Positions 13,004 through 25,925 are shown, counted from the first letter of the stretch. The stretch is 64,000 nt of DNA from Doris montereyensis (GCA_037039925.1 JAXRKP010000384.1:155001-219000); one strand, 5' to 3'. Numbers and translations are program-made. Notes: generated from the letters alone by a model not told the origin.

Positions 13004-13142
13004 CATGTAAGTTATAATATGAAGGAGCCACAGTGGAGTGAAATCAAAGGCGAAATATGACAATCAATGACAACTCCACTAATAAAGACCAAACAAACAC
13101 GTGACGTTTCGGGTTTAACCCTTCACCCTTGCATGTAAGTTA
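13004..13142 (-). mobile_element. Small ribozyme-family element A with 11-bp target duplication
   Basis: A 117-bp insert (13015-13131) is bounded by perfect direct copies of CATGTAAGTTA (13004-13014 and 13132-13142). It carries the family's conserved block: GCCACAGTGGAGTGAA, GACAACTCCACTAATAAAG and CACGTGACGTTTCGGG. The last part, read on the minus strand, is the 3' half of a hammerhead-like core (GGGTTAAACCCGAAACGTC). The CTGATGA half is cut off. AGTGGAG and CTCCACT within it are complementary. Same family as 13159-13257 and 58713-59619. Confidence 0.7.
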
Positions 13143-13143
13143 C

Positions 13144-13272
13144 TAACATCTAGGTATAATACAAAGGAACCACAGTGGAGTGAAGTTATACCCGAAACAT
13201 CACGTGTTTGTTCTGTCTTTATTAGTGGAATTGTCACTTATTGTCATATTTCGCCTTTAACATCTAGGTATA
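13144..13272 (+). mobile_element. Small ribozyme-family element B with 15-bp target duplication, internally inverted
   Basis: A 99-bp insert (13159-13257) lies between perfect copies of TAACATCTAGGTATA (13144-13158 and 13258-13272). It starts with the family head (CCACAGTGGAGTGAAG), then switches directly to the inverted body (TTATACCCGAAACATCACG ... TTATTAGTGGAATTGTC). The CTGATGA half of the ribozyme core is missing. Such inversion joints are typical of Penelope-like insertions. Confidence 0.65.
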
Positions 13273-13326
13273 TGACACTTATAATAAACCATCACCAAAT
13301 CATCTAAGGCAAATATTTAAATTGGC

Positions 13327-14283
13327 TTAATTCCTCACTCCCGGAGTTGGAACAATCTGCCATTTTGATGATTCTGAAAAGATTTCACTGATGACTCCTC
13401 TATTTTTCTTGATATTCTTTCTGCCTGCTGAGGAACCTGCTCTCAAAGGTGGTTTGGGATCAGCACGCATGCTCCTGCCTTCATGCATAAGCTTTGACAT
13501 TCTCCCACCGTGATCTAAATTGGCAATCCGTGCCCCATCTTTCACCTTGGGTTCAGGTTTGGGTGCCAAATTTGGAGTACCGTAATCATAAAACACACCA
13601 GCCATCTGTTTTCCTTTATCAAGTTCTGCATTTTGCTCGGCCTCTCTTTTCACCTCGGCGCGGATCTGCAGGATCGTGGTGTTTCACCATAGCGTCCCAT
13701 TATTTTTGTCATACTAGCACCGTGGCCATATGTCGCATTATTTTCAGCTTCTGGTCTCACCCTCGGCGCATTTCTGGGACTCTCCGGTATTGATCTCGGA
13801 TCATGCATGAGTGAATCCATTCGACTCCCCTTACTTTTTTCTGCTGTTTCCTCTGCTTCTGCTTTCACTCGAGGATTTGGTCTTGGAGATGGTCTACCGT
13901 GTCCATAATTAACCATCAGCATATTCATTGATCGACCTTTGTGGCTTTCAGCAATGTCTTCACCCTCTCTGGACACTCGAGGTACGGGTGCGGACTGAAC
14001 CGGTGGCGAAGGACCTTTACCGCCGATTAAACTTCCAACATTACCTGTGCGTGATTGCTCATAATTCTGCTTTGCAGCACTGGAAGGACAGCGGGGTGAA
14101 TTGGGAATGGGAACAACGTGAGTATGCTTCCGGTCATCGAAAAGGTTGATGCTGCCTTGATGTTTTCCGGCATATTCTTCAGCCTCGGGCGAACTCTAGG
14201 AGCTGGACGTGGCTCACAGAATTTGCCAGTCTCATCAAAACCTGGGTACGGATTGACATTACTTTTCCGCATTTTTGAAAAAT
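13327..14283 (-). CDS. Repeat-containing protein, last exon, with two frameshifts
   Basis: The acceptor GCATTTCAG is read just upstream of 14283; the stop TAA is at 13327-13329. The exon encodes units of about 35-40 residues with the pattern PRVKxEAxxNAxxxxGxxM followed by a short helix and Y(G) and then prolines. Examples are PRVKAEAEETAEKSKG, PRVRPEAENNATYGHG and KGRSMNMLMVNYGHG. The protein is basic and Pro/Gly-rich, with no signal peptide or membrane segment seen. Two single-base deletions break the frame. One is at GGG 14187-14189 (RVRP then EAEEYAGKHQG), the other near 13653 (APR then VKREAEQNAELDKG). Adding one base at each restores an unbroken reading. The same family is encoded on the + strand at 32009-37810. 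I do not recognise it; regular basic repeats could suit a filament-binding or microtubule-binding role, but that is speculation. Earlier exons lie further right and were not found. Confidence 0.6.
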
Positions 14284-14802
14284 CTGAAATGCAAGATGGA
14301 AATTTGATAGAGGAGAAAGCAAATAATGTTGACTAAAATTTTGACCATGTCCCTGTTGATTTTTTATGACCTCAAATAAAAAATTGTAAAATTGAATAAA
14401 AATAAAATCTTCTCCTTTAAGCCATTGTGCCACCTTAACTACTGTCTTGCTGCGCTTAATCCAATTTCTAAAGCAATCTAAAATTGTTAAGGATGAGACA
14501 TTGCTTCAGACAAAATAACGTTGACAATTTGCATTATAGAAGATTTATAAATGGTCATAAAATGTCTTAGATATATCTATATTTCAGAGGATAAAATCCT
14601 GTAGACTTGAAAAATGGCTTCTTAGGCGGCAACCTCGTAGGAAGAAACCCCTGAGTCATGAGAACGATATGGGCTTGTCATGAATGACAATCAGCAACAT
14701 GTTTGAAATATATTTACAATTTACTTTTAAAAAGTGTATACCTAAACTTCAAATTAAGTGAAGGAGGAAGCTCCCAACCCATAAAATTTGACTTGCTTAA
14801 AC
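14284..14802. other. Intron side of the repeat-protein gene
   Basis: Holds the pyrimidine tract of the acceptor at 14284. No upstream exon recognised. Confidence 0.35.
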
Positions 14803-14960
14803 AATAATAGTGATATACTCGTTCTCTTCCCAAAGGGAAGAGAACCAATATATCACTATTATTCTGGTGGGAACACATCTTCATCTTCTTCCTATTCATA
14901 ATAACTGACCAACTCAATTCTTGAATATTACTGTCAGCGCACATATTTTGATTGAACCTA
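14803..14960 (+). repeat. Perfect long hairpin plus a conserved tail (copy 1)
   Basis: 14803-14863 folds into two perfect stems: AATAATAGTGATATA with TATATCACTATTATT, and GTTCTCTTCCC with GGGAAGAGAAC, separated by 3/3 unpaired bases and an AAA loop. The roughly 95 bp after it (CTGACCAACTCAATTCTTG ... AATCCAATTTTG) match 40500-40590. That copy also follows a hairpin, but of different sequence. Confidence 0.65.
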
Positions 14961-17347
14961 AAATATTAATCCAATTTTGTCTTTAAATTGATGTGACGTA
15001 CCAAAGTTTTACAAACAAAAGAGATTAAAAAGAAAATGTCTCAAAATGGATAAGCCTAGCAATTAACAAACATTTTTACAAAATTAAAAATGTCTTAAAC
15101 ACAATTTTAAACATACAGTGCAAGCCTCTGGGACAGAATTTGGTACTACTTTAGTTGATGGTTTGCTGCAAAATTGGGATCTACCTGAGCTGCCATCTGA
15201 TTTGCTACTGTCTACCTGTGTTATCGTTTGATGAGTGGGCATGTGTTAGTGTCAGTGAGATGATGCGGTGAGACTGTCGAGACCATTGGGGAGTCAGTGA
15301 TTGGCTAGGGACTACCCTCTCTATTGTTAGGCAAGTTGTTTGATGTATTGGTCTGAAAGTGGACTGTCTATGTGACTAAAGTATTGGCAATCAGTCATTG
15401 TATGAGGAAATGAATGGAGGATTTCAGTTGGCACAATATTATATATTATATTTATACTTTAAATCTATGTGTTATGGGCTACTAAAATTAAATGGTATCT
15501 GTAGTTTCATAGCAGTTCATCAAGAATAGCTTATGTGACCAAAAACCACCGACAGTGATATGTTTGGAAGCGTCTGATTGTTTTCATTGGTGATTTCCCC
15601 GAATATTTAGACATGTTAAAACAAATAGTCTAGATCTAGACATAGATCGAGAGAACATTTGTTTCATATTTACTACTACTATTATAGTATCATACACAAT
15701 AGATCTAGATCTATTTGGCCACTGACATGAAATCTAATTTGATTTTTTATATTTAAGTTAATATAATAGCCTATTTAAATGAAATTTATGATAAGTTAAT
15801 GCTAAAGTAAGTATCTGCTATGGGATGTTCATTACCTAATGAAATAGAATGTGTGGATCAATGAGCATCCCACTTCTTCCCCTTTATCAGTATCCACGGT
15901 AAACAAGAGAATTCCATTACTTCCGTCAGTCAAGTATTACAAAATATTAACCAGCCATCAAGACGAAACGGAATAGGAAATGTATGATCCAGTACCACAT
16001 GATGGAGACGTACGTAACCTCAACTTAGATTATATCAAATGTTTACGAAAATTCTGATTTATTTAACCTCAACGTTTAAGATTTTTTGTTTAAGACAGAA
16101 AGAAAATTATTTGCCGCCGTTGAGATATCCTGTCGAGACAAACCATCTTCTCGATACTATATTGGATTCGATAAAATTCGATCAAACGTTTTTTTGGTGG
16201 AGAGATACCTCGATACCGATTTTCTGTGAGTCATCGAGTACGTCATAAGATCACTGTTTACTGCAGCCGCACTGCCAACGGTTAGTTTGTAAACCTTCAT
16301 TTCATTCACACTTGGATTGAATGAGACTATCTGTAACTCCAGATCAGCACCGAGGACATTATTTACAATTTTACCGGTAAGTGCAATGAACGTGCATTGA
16401 GTGTAGCACCGTTTGTGAACTTAAAACATGACTTAGTGGGTTTAATTTGAATATTGTGCCAAACATAGCCAGTTTAGAATCTTGATTCTAGACATATTAA
16501 AAAAATATTTTACATTAAAACGGCGAAAAGTGAGAAGCAAGAAGTCACCTAGTGCCTTCATTAACATTTGCGATCACACACATACATTCATACTGAGACA
16601 GCACTTCGTATCAAATCCCGTATGTAAGAGATTACGGAAGGAATTCTGTAGTCCGGCGTATCCAAGGGACAAACCTTTAAATACAAAATTGGAGCTCAGT
16701 TTTTGTGGGGGAGAAAAAAGTCTGATTTTGAGAGGGGGATGAGTTCCATAGGATAGGAACTAGTACACACTACTCTACTGCATTGATTGTGAGCAAAAGT
16801 CAATGAGAAGTAAACATAACACTATGTCAGACCATCATTAGATATCATGAAAGCCAAAATTTCTCGAAATAAAACCTTTTTTGGACACAGTAATCCATCT
16901 AGACATATATCTCCACTACTGAATCTAGTCAAGCGGCCATTTTCCTTCTTATCTTTTTGTCAGAGATGCACAGCTGTTGGGATGTGATGCCCAAGAGATC
17001 CAGATCTAGATCTACGCTTGGCTCCGATAAAAAAAATAATTTGGGGAGGGGTGTGTGTGTCAGAGATGGTGACATCAAGAAGATGTTAAGATAAAGGTTG
17101 TACTCCATACCTGACTAGCAGCAGGACTGTATCCGAAGCGTTTCGATCATTTTTGCCAATCTGACACAAACTGTTTATTTGACTATGACAATTTAAATGT
17201 CACTGGCAATGGACAGTGGGACAGAATCAAGATTTTCTCACATCCACTTGCGTTATATGACCATATTTATAAACCGAAGCTCAGTAGTAGTGTTATAATC
17301 TTATTTGCATAATATTAATACTGCATGGATGCTGTACTATAACAGAT
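14961..17347. other. Non-coding stretch
   Basis: Several AGATCTAGATCT-like motifs (about 15630-15715 and 17000-17015). No gene recognised. Confidence 0.4.
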
Positions 17348-17720
17348 TTATCTCTTGTAGGATCTCACAACCTCTGACGACTGAACCCCTCCCAGATAAG
17401 AAAAAAAGATTTTGATTTTAGCCACATCCACAACTTCAGGAGTTTTGATAGGATTTTGAATTTTGCCCAGATTTCCCTGTAAACAACCAAGGGATCTTTC
17501 ACGTGCACAGAGTGTTGTGATCCGCACACGATACCTCATTGTTATTGTCCTTCTCCAATGGGACTTGGTGTCGATTCACCTACTAGACCTTGACTAATGA
17601 GGTAGATTTTATTTGAAAAAAACTCAAGAAAATGTTCAACCTGCTGGGGCTTGAACCCACAACTTTTTGGTTGAGAGGCCAACACTTTGCCTCTGGACTA
17701 CTGAGTCCCCTCCGCCCCAG
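17348..17720 (-). mobile_element. SINE family 2, near full length
   Basis: Minus-strand order: tRNA-like head with B box GTGGGTTCAAGCCCCAGC (about 17645-17672), body with the CCGTCTCC/GGGACTTGGTGTC block, then the tail AACAACCAAGGGATCTTTCA and GCCACATCCACAACT. One of the best copies in the window. Confidence 0.75.
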
Positions 17721-19544
17721 GAAGATTACCATAGTAGGACACACACCAGGGGACATAATAAAAAGGGTTCTTGGGTTTTTTGAAGGGGTAAAATAATAAA
17801 TAAAGACTTGGTTCTTGTCGAGGATATAGCGCAAAGTACAGTAATTTTACGGTTTAGCTGCATGAAAGAAAGTGTGTCAAGATTGTAGTTGTTGTCTGTA
17901 TCAGCTTAGATCTACCTTTAGAGGTGAGATAAAGAAATCTATCCACAATCTCTTTCACTGAACCCCCTACCCTCACACCAATGTGGGGTGGGGGCGTTCA
18001 GGGTATGGGATTGAAGATAGATTTCTTCTGCCCTCACCTCTAAATGTAGTCTAAACCGACGAGTACAAAATTGACCCACTTTAATTTACACCCCTAAACC
18101 GTAAAATTATGAGAGGCTGCTATCAGTTGCAATACAGAGCAGTCTTTCATTGACTGAATGCAACTTTTTAGGTTATGGTGAGAGATTGAGACGTCAGACA
18201 TGTCTTGATGACATTACATTGACAACGGACAGTGTCACACAAGACTGAGGCTAACCATACTGCTGGCATCAAATTGGCTGTTCAAGACATTGTTTGAAAG
18301 TGGGCTACTTTCAGTTGCTTATATTATAATATGGAACATTTTTGTATGTACGTGTGCAAGTCAGTGTAAGGTTATCAAATTTGCATAGTATTGCATCTAG
18401 ATGGTGTGTAATACAAACTGGCTTCCTAACATCCCACCCTGGTCCGGCTAACATCTTTTGGGAACAGACAGGACAAAAATGCTATCACCATCCAAGTTGT
18501 CACCATGCTTATTGATTCCAATGACAGCCAGCTCATTCATTAAATTGAGTAGGAGATTAAAATATGTACGCATGCATAATAATTAAAATTGAATTGAAGT
18601 GTTGTGAACTTCTTTACCCAGCCAATATGATACAACAAGGTGCCGTTCGACACTCGCCTTAACACCTGTGATGCGATGGCTGGCTATTTCCTCCTGCCAT
18701 ATAAAATCTAGTTGCGCGGTCGGATTTTGTTGTGTTCCTCCTGCCAACCTTGTGATATGAAGGCTGCCTTTTTTTTTGGTATGGATGGGGTATGCACTTA
18801 AAATGTGTCTTTTTTTTATTGTTTCCACTCATTGGCTGAAAGTAACGCTTACATAACAAGCTTTCTAATTGGTCAGCCAATCATATTTGACAAAACTAAT
18901 GCTATCTTCATGTCATCAGTGAATCTTGGTAGAGTTATGAGGTGTCATGTCTCAAGGAACAAAGAATTGAACGTTCTTTTACGGAGTGAGAAAAGATTTT
19001 ATTTTTAAGTGAATTGTCTTGACCACCCTTTTGCATGTTACAATGATACCGTCTGTAAATACGTGGTTGTAATTTATTCCCCGGCGTAACATACCTCTTT
19101 TTAATTTCCCAAGGGATGGGATGTTAGGCGGACGCTACTGTATTTATTAGTAGAATTAGTGATTTCTTTTTGATGTACCTAGAATATATATATTCATAAT
19201 TGAACCAGCAACCTCTGCATCGGCATCCATCTTTTTGCCATGAAAAGAGAGAAAAAGAATGCACTATCAAGCTATCGATGCTCCTTATATTTATAATGTA
19301 GTTAAATATGCAGACAACCCTACTTTCATGGCAAGGTGCTGAGGTCGCAGGTTGGATTCTATTGATGCCCAAAGATTATTTTCTGTATCATGTATATAAT
19401 TCCTATGAGGCTTCAATGTTATTTACTGTTATTGTTCATTGCTTTCAACGTGCCTCAGTGTTTGTCTTTACATATTATACTGCATAGTTTAGATCCATCA
19501 CCATGTTATCTCTGATGGAGATGGTATTCGAATCTGAAGATCCT
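17721..19544. other. Non-coding stretch
   Basis: Contains a near-palindromic pair around 17900-18060 (CTACCTTTAGAGGTGAG and its inverted counterpart CTCACCTCTAAATGTAG), flanking repeated ACCCACATTGGTGT-like sequence. No gene recognised. Confidence 0.35.
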
Positions 19545-19775
19545 ACTGGGTACTTTGAGCTTCATCTGTCAAATGTCTGACCGCCATGCAGGGGATCAAA
19601 AACTCAATTCCCATTCTAGGCATGGCTTTATCTGACCTTAACTGCCAACCCAGCAGCGAAATGGGTAACAAGCACCATTCAGATTCGTCAACAGTAACAG
19701 TGATGACGTGACGTGGACAGCAATGATAAACTTCCACATCATGCAGTACGCCTAGAAAAATCTATGCTCTGCGCT
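19545..19775 (+). mobile_element. SINE family 3 copy (diverged)
   Basis: Aligns by eye with 33668-33885: CCAACCCAGCAGCGAAATG, then GTGGACAGCAATGATAAACT, then CATGCAGTACGCCTAGAA. The tRNA-like head is degraded here. Confidence 0.6.
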
Positions 19776-20049
19776 CAGCAATACTTATATGGGACTTGCT
19801 TTACTTAACATGTAGTACTGTGTGCTAATGCTGTTTGTGTTTTAAGATCCCATGGTTTAAATAGACGTCCAAGCACATTCACAATTTTTGCCCAAACCCA
19901 GACATCATGGCTAATGTTGAATGTGAACAAAGCACACATGTGATCCCTTTCTATATAAAATATGTGTAATCGCTGGTGTGGTGCTCTCCATTAAATGTCC
20001 TGGAGGCAATAAAGGCTTCAAGGGAATTTGCCCTGTTTTCGGTCTGAGT

Positions 20050-20345
20050 GAAGTGCCATTTGTCTTGTGTCCTCCATTCTGTTTCTGGGACCTTACAATG
20101 AAGATAAAGTAGACCAAACACCCCGCTTCCGGAGATGTGTCATATATAGAGTTTTTACATATATGTGTGATGTGTCTTCAACGGCTGTTTGTTGGACCCT
20201 GCAATGGCTGTAAAATAGATACAGACACCTTGCTTCCAGAGAAGGGCAGTGTTTGGGGTTTTCATGTTTATGTGTCTTCTACTCAACTCTTTCTGGTATC
20301 CTACGATGGAGGTAAAATAGTTGCAGAGACCTTGCGCCGTGTAGT
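20050..20345 (+). repeat. Three diverged direct copies of a roughly 105-bp unit
   Basis: TGTGTCyTC...TTTCTGGGACCTTACAATG...TAAAGTAGAC...CGCTTCC recurs at about 20060, 20165 and 20270 (second copy TTGGACCCTGCAATGGCTG, third copy CTGGTATCCTACGATGGAG). Identity is too low for a recent duplication. Confidence 0.55.
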
Positions 20346-20965
20346 TATTAAAAAGACCTTGTGTGACTATTTTTAGACCTTGCCCCGAGCGTCCACTGGA
20401 GGTTTTTTTGGTGTCACTGCCAGATGAAACTAGTATTAGTAAGCAAAATAACTGTTACCCCACAGTGAGATGATGTCACGTTTTGCCTGGCCTGAAAGTA
20501 GTGAAGGTGGACGCTCGGCCTTCGAAAGTAATCGTTGTTAGTCTCTCTGAGATTAGATTTACTTTGTCTCTGGCGGCACGAGTGTCCTGAGAGTGACTTG
20601 TAACTCAGTCCTCCATTCACGGTTGTAACCTTTCCCACAGTCCATCGACGTGTGCGTGGATACCGTAGACTGTCTACGGCTATGTCTACACAAGTACGTA
20701 TGTTACAGTAATAACAGTTTAACACAGCACTCCTCTTGGGGAACAAACAGGGAAGGCTGTTTGTGGCATCCCGTCCAGCGGCTTTGTAGTGATCGTTTGG
20801 TCATTGTTGTCATCGGCACGCTTGGCTGCATTTCATCTCATTCTCAACCAAGGAGGGGAGGGCGACTGTGTTTTGTCATTTCGACAATTTTGTTCAGTCT
20901 TCTCAGCAACGCCTAAATTTGTAACCCAATATGCTCTCCTCATGTCCTCTCTTTCTGTGTGTGTG

Positions 20966-20967
<2 letters not shown>
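20346..20967. other. Non-coding stretch, higher GC than the left flank
   Basis: No gene or repeat recognised. The base composition changes here relative to 1-20 kb. Confidence 0.35.

Positions 20968-21047
<80 letters not shown>
20968..21047 (+). repeat. (CT)n microsatellite
   Basis: About 80 bp of uninterrupted CT. The Ser/Leu or Arg/Glu open frames across it are artefacts. Confidence 0.95.
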
Positions 21048-21050
<3 letters not shown>

Positions 21051-21219
21051 CTCATCGGGCATTTGAAACAGGGTAATGACATCGTTTGTAATTGTATGTA
21101 CCATACCACATTCCGGATCCAAGATCACCACGGAACCTACTTTCAATACATTCGCGTATGTTTTGAAGGGTTTTGATAATGGATTACACCGACATGACAA
21201 TGGCCAATTAATTGTGCCT

Positions 21220-21385
21220 TTTGATTTTACCTAGACTACATCGACAACTGAGATGGTCTTCGGTTTTTTTTTACTCGGACTGTACTGTAAACAGCCAAGT
21301 GGCCTTTAACGAACGTTCACAGAATGTTGAGATTTGCACATAGGACCTCCTTTGTATTGTCCGTCTCCGACGATGGTGGGCGGGG
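21220..21385 (-). mobile_element. SINE family 2 fragment (tail half)
   Basis: Contains AAACAGCCAAGTGGCCTTTA and the GGACCTCCTTTGTATTGTCC block in minus orientation. The head is missing. Confidence 0.55.
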
Positions 21386-21852
<467 letters not shown>

Positions 21853-22255
21853 ATCCCTCTGTTTCTCCAGTATTATACAGTAAGAGTATCGTTACAGAAA
21901 AAAGTATACTTTTTCATGTAGGTTGACTCACCTGAGAGCCAGGTGTGCTATTTGATATATTAATACATTCTCCATTTATCCCATTCCTTGTCAACGCCTC
22001 AGTGAGTTTATCGGCGAGGTTTATCGCTCCACATTCACAGACCTGCAATTCGAGATGGGGTTGTGATTTATAGCATAAGAGTGAGGAGCGTGAGGTGTTT
22101 CTTCATGGGTGTGTGTGTGTGTGTGTATCAAACGTAAAGCCGGAGCTTCTCCCGGTTTTTGTAGCGTAAAGCGGAATAGAACGTGATTTGATGCACCAGA
22201 GGACGCTAGTCTGCTGGCACCGATTTTACTTCCTGGCTGATGTTGAAATGCGAGC

Positions 22256-22388
22256 GGTTGGTGGGTGCTGCTGGTAGGTCCTTTTTCTTTCCTTTTCTTC
22301 TTTCACTTATCGTTCGTCTTGCCGTTTCCTCTTAATTCACCCTGAGATTCACCGCAATGGTGGACGGGGTAAGTTTCAATGAAACGAT
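22256..22388 (+). repeat. R1 interspersed repeat, full copy
   Basis: R1 is a unit of about 130 bp. It starts GGTGGGYGCTGCTGGTAGGT, passes through a pyrimidine-rich segment with CTTGCTGTTTCCTCTTAATT, then CACCCTGAGATCACCGCA, and ends GGTAAATTTCAATGAAAC. It has no coding capacity and no clear terminal inverted repeat. A partial copy follows at about 22610-22670. Confidence 0.75.
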
Positions 22389-22494
22389 CAAAGTTACCAA
22401 TGGTGAGGCGTATTTGACATGGGTTGACGCGAGGAAAACGCTCATTGTCATTAAGTACATGTATATATCCCAATAAGTGCAATGTTGAATATAG

Positions 22495-22575
22495 TATATT
22501 ATATCATTGCCGGATTTTGAACCCAAAGTCTCAGGATTTCAAGTCTGAGAGCTGTACTACTAGACCACCACGCTC
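22495..22575 (-). repeat. tRNA-like SINE head fragment
   Basis: Minus strand: GGTGGTCTAGTAGTACAG (A-box-like) and TTTGGGTTCAAAATCC (B-box-like). The acceptor stem does not pair well, so this is not a working tRNA gene. Confidence 0.5.
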
Positions 22576-22679
22576 CATATTTTTGTTGGAAAAGCCTTAG
22601 ACATATTGCTATTTCCTGTTAATTCAAACTGAGCTCACCGCAGATGGTGGAAGTGGTAAATTTCAATAAATAAGAAAAC

Positions 22680-23209
<530 letters not shown>

Positions 23210-23454
23210 TTTGAATTAACATAAGAGATCACAGCCTTTGATGGTTGGGGTAAATTTCAGTACAACACACACGCTCTTTGTTTGCCAAAGGCTGGTTAGT
23301 AAGAAAGCTGCTCTTTAACCATTCATAGATTGGAGATAAAGTACAGCATGTGTAACTTACTTGCGTTTTTGTTCACACATAGACTCTATCTATATACGGA
23401 CTACTGTACCTTTTGTCGCGGTGTCTGGGGACGTTTCTACGAGGTCTGTTTACA

Positions 23455-23472
23455 TACACACACACACACACA

Positions 23473-23564
<92 letters not shown>
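23455..23564 (+). repeat. Compound (CA)n(CT)n microsatellite
   Basis: CA to 23474, then CT to 23564. Confidence 0.95.
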
Positions 23565-23568
<4 letters not shown>

Positions 23569-23775
23569 CTATTTCCCTCCGTATTCCCCACGTCGCAACG
23601 GTAATCTGCTGGCGCTATTTCTCCTTGTGTCACAAGGGTATCGGGCTACCTAATCCCCAGGCACCTTTTCTTCTTGTGGTTAATCCGCTGATCTTGACCT
23701 TGCCGTGCGAGGTCAGAGTCAGATTTACAACGAAACAAGGGAAGTGTATCGATGTGATAGAATAGACTTAAAGGC

Positions 23776-23801
23776 TGAGAGAGAGAGAGAGAGAGAGAGA
23801 G
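23776..23801 (+). repeat. (GA)n microsatellite
   Basis: One of the few GA tracts on the + strand. A short direct repeat (AATTTTGTCTTCCTTGTGAC) follows at 23823-23868. Confidence 0.85.
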
Positions 23802-23868
23802 CCGATGTATGTTTCTGTGACGGAATTTTGTCTTCCTTGTGACAGAGAATTTTGTCTTCCTTGTGACA

Positions 23869-24489
23869 GAGAGAATGTATGTGTGTATGTGTTTAGGTTA
23901 CTTAGTGAGAGTGAGAAGGGGGGGGGAGAAGGAAATACCTTCCTGTCGGGCTCTGTTCGATCTCAGCAGCCTGGGAGCGATGACCCTGATCGTTGGGCCA
24001 CCCGCCGGTGGTCCAAGGTCAAACGGCAGGCGATTCGAATAGACACACACACACATATAGACACTGCACGCTCTGGTCGTAAATCATTAATACATATGTA
24101 TGTATTGGTACTGATGTTGCCGCTATTTTTTCTCAACCGTTACATAATGTGCTTTGACTTGGAACGCTGGCCCTGTTTTCAACAAGAACGGTCACGGAGG
24201 ATTATTTAAGAGGACACGGGATGACGTGGATTTGTCCATCTCTGTCCGCCGCCGGCGGTAGTCTCGGGATTTTAGGTTTTGATGACTTATCCTGGAGAGC
24301 CTTCGAAAGAAGACACCACAAAATAAATATTATAGACTTGCTTGACCTTTACGTATTATGTAAAGTATTTTAATAAAGTAGGCCTGGATTTTCATATTCG
24401 AGCGTCCTGGCTTTTCTAGGCACGTGGCACGATGTCGTACAGCGTAGTTTCCCATTACGTTCCACGCCGCCTTTACTGGACGTACAAAG
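23869..24489. other. Non-coding stretch
   Basis: No exon or element recognised. Confidence 0.35.
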
Positions 24490-24775
24490 GGATTTTTATT
24501 TTTATTTTAGTTTTACCTACATCCACAACTAGTGTGATATGATATGAGGCTTTGGTAGGATTATTTTGTTTTAGATATTGCCCACACTGCCATGTGATCT
24601 GCACACGAGGCCTCCTTTTTATCGTCCGTCTCCGGTGGGACTAGGTTAGGTGTCAATGTACCTACCTAGACTGGCTGGGGGAAGGGGGTATATTTTGACC
24701 CCCCCCTACCCCGGTGGTGGGACGCCTAGTCCCATCGGAGACGGACGATGAAAAAGGAGGTCCCATGTGCAGATT
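24490..24775. mobile_element. Two SINE family 2 fragments, head to head
   Basis: 24490-24690 is in minus orientation (ACCTACATCCACAACT ... CGTCTCCGGTGGGACTAGG). 24720-24775 is in plus orientation (CCTAGTCCCATCGGAGACG). They form an inverted pair around a short C/G-rich spacer. Confidence 0.6.
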
Positions 24776-25164
24776 ACAACCACGTGCATTTTCCTGTCCT
24801 CCAGCCATGTACGACGTTCTTCAAAGGCGACGGTATCGATACCTTGCATTGCGATTCTGTCCGCCTGGTCATGTTCTATACTATAGAGGAGTGCGGCAGG
24901 CCGTGAAGAAGGGTGGCCTGTGGTGATATTCATCGCAATCCTAAGGCACGTCGTCTTGCTGGGTCTGTGCCCATGGTATAATTAGTTATCGCTGATTTTT
25001 TTATTATCTCCCCTTTCATCGTTCCTCTCCTATACTGTTTGGATCGACCTACGATTGTCTCTCCATCGAGAGACTATCTTTCTCATCGCAGCTTTGGCTG
25101 TGGTGGTTGTCTCCGCTTTCGTGGACGGTTGGCGGGCGTTGCTAGGTCTTACTTCTTCCGGGGA

Positions 25165-25470
25165 CTCGGTAGTCCAGAGGCAATGTATCGGGCCTCTCAA
25201 CACAAAGCTCGTGGGTTCTAGCCCCGCCAATGGCTGAAATGTTTCATCGAGTTATTTCGAGTAAATATACCCCCCCCCCCCCCCCCGCCTCATTCAGGTA
25301 GGTTGATCGATACCTAGTCCCATCGGAGACGGGCGATAAAAAAGGAGGTCCTGTGTGCAGATCACAGCAATCTGTACACGTTAAAGATCCCTTGGTTGTT
25401 TACAGGGCAGTCCGGGCAAGATCGAAAATCCTATCAAAAACCCCGAGATCACCTTAGTAATTAGTTGTTG
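25165..25470 (+). mobile_element. SINE family 2, near full length
   Basis: Head with TAGTCCAGAGGCAATG (A-box side) and CTCGTGGGTTCTAGCCCC (B box). A C homopolymer at 25270-25286 sits in the body. The tail has CCCTTGGTTGTTTACAGGGC and ends CCCCGAGATCACC. Reference copy of the family here. Confidence 0.8.
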
Positions 25471-25607
25471 ACTAGGATAAATCGAAATCCAGTCATCGCT
25501 GTTTTATCTTTCCATTTCGTTGTTCGTCTCCAATACTGTTTGTATCGGCCTCCAGTTGGCCATCTCAATGCAACCTTGGCAGTGGTGGCTGTCTCCCATT
25601 CGTTAGC

Positions 25608-25748
25608 GGTTGGTGGGCGCTTGCTGCTGGTAGGTCCTACTTCTCTCCTTTCACTCGTTCACTCATCTATTATCTTGTTGTTTCCTGTTTCTTGATTCAC
25701 CCTGAGATCACCGCTGATGGTGGACTGGGTAAATGTCAATGAAGCGGA
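25608..25748 (+). repeat. R1 repeat, full copy
   Basis: GGTTGGTGGGCGCTTGCTG to GGTAAATGTCAATGAAGC. Confidence 0.75.
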
Positions 25749-25769
25749 TCGATCTCCCCATTCATGGAC

Positions 25770-25925
25770 GTTTTGGCAGGCGCTGCTGGTACGTCCTGCT
25801 TCTTCCTTTGGCTTATCATCGTTCATCTTGCCGTTTTCTCTGAACTCACCCTGAGAATAGCGCATATTATTGCATGTCGTATATTAATATTATAGTGGAC
25901 GGGTTTGATTCAATGAAACAAACAG
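25770..25925 (+). repeat. R1 repeat, diverged second copy in tandem
   Basis: GGCAGGCGCTGCTGGTACGT through CTCACCCTGAGAATAGCGCA to TTCAATGAAAC. Confidence 0.65.
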
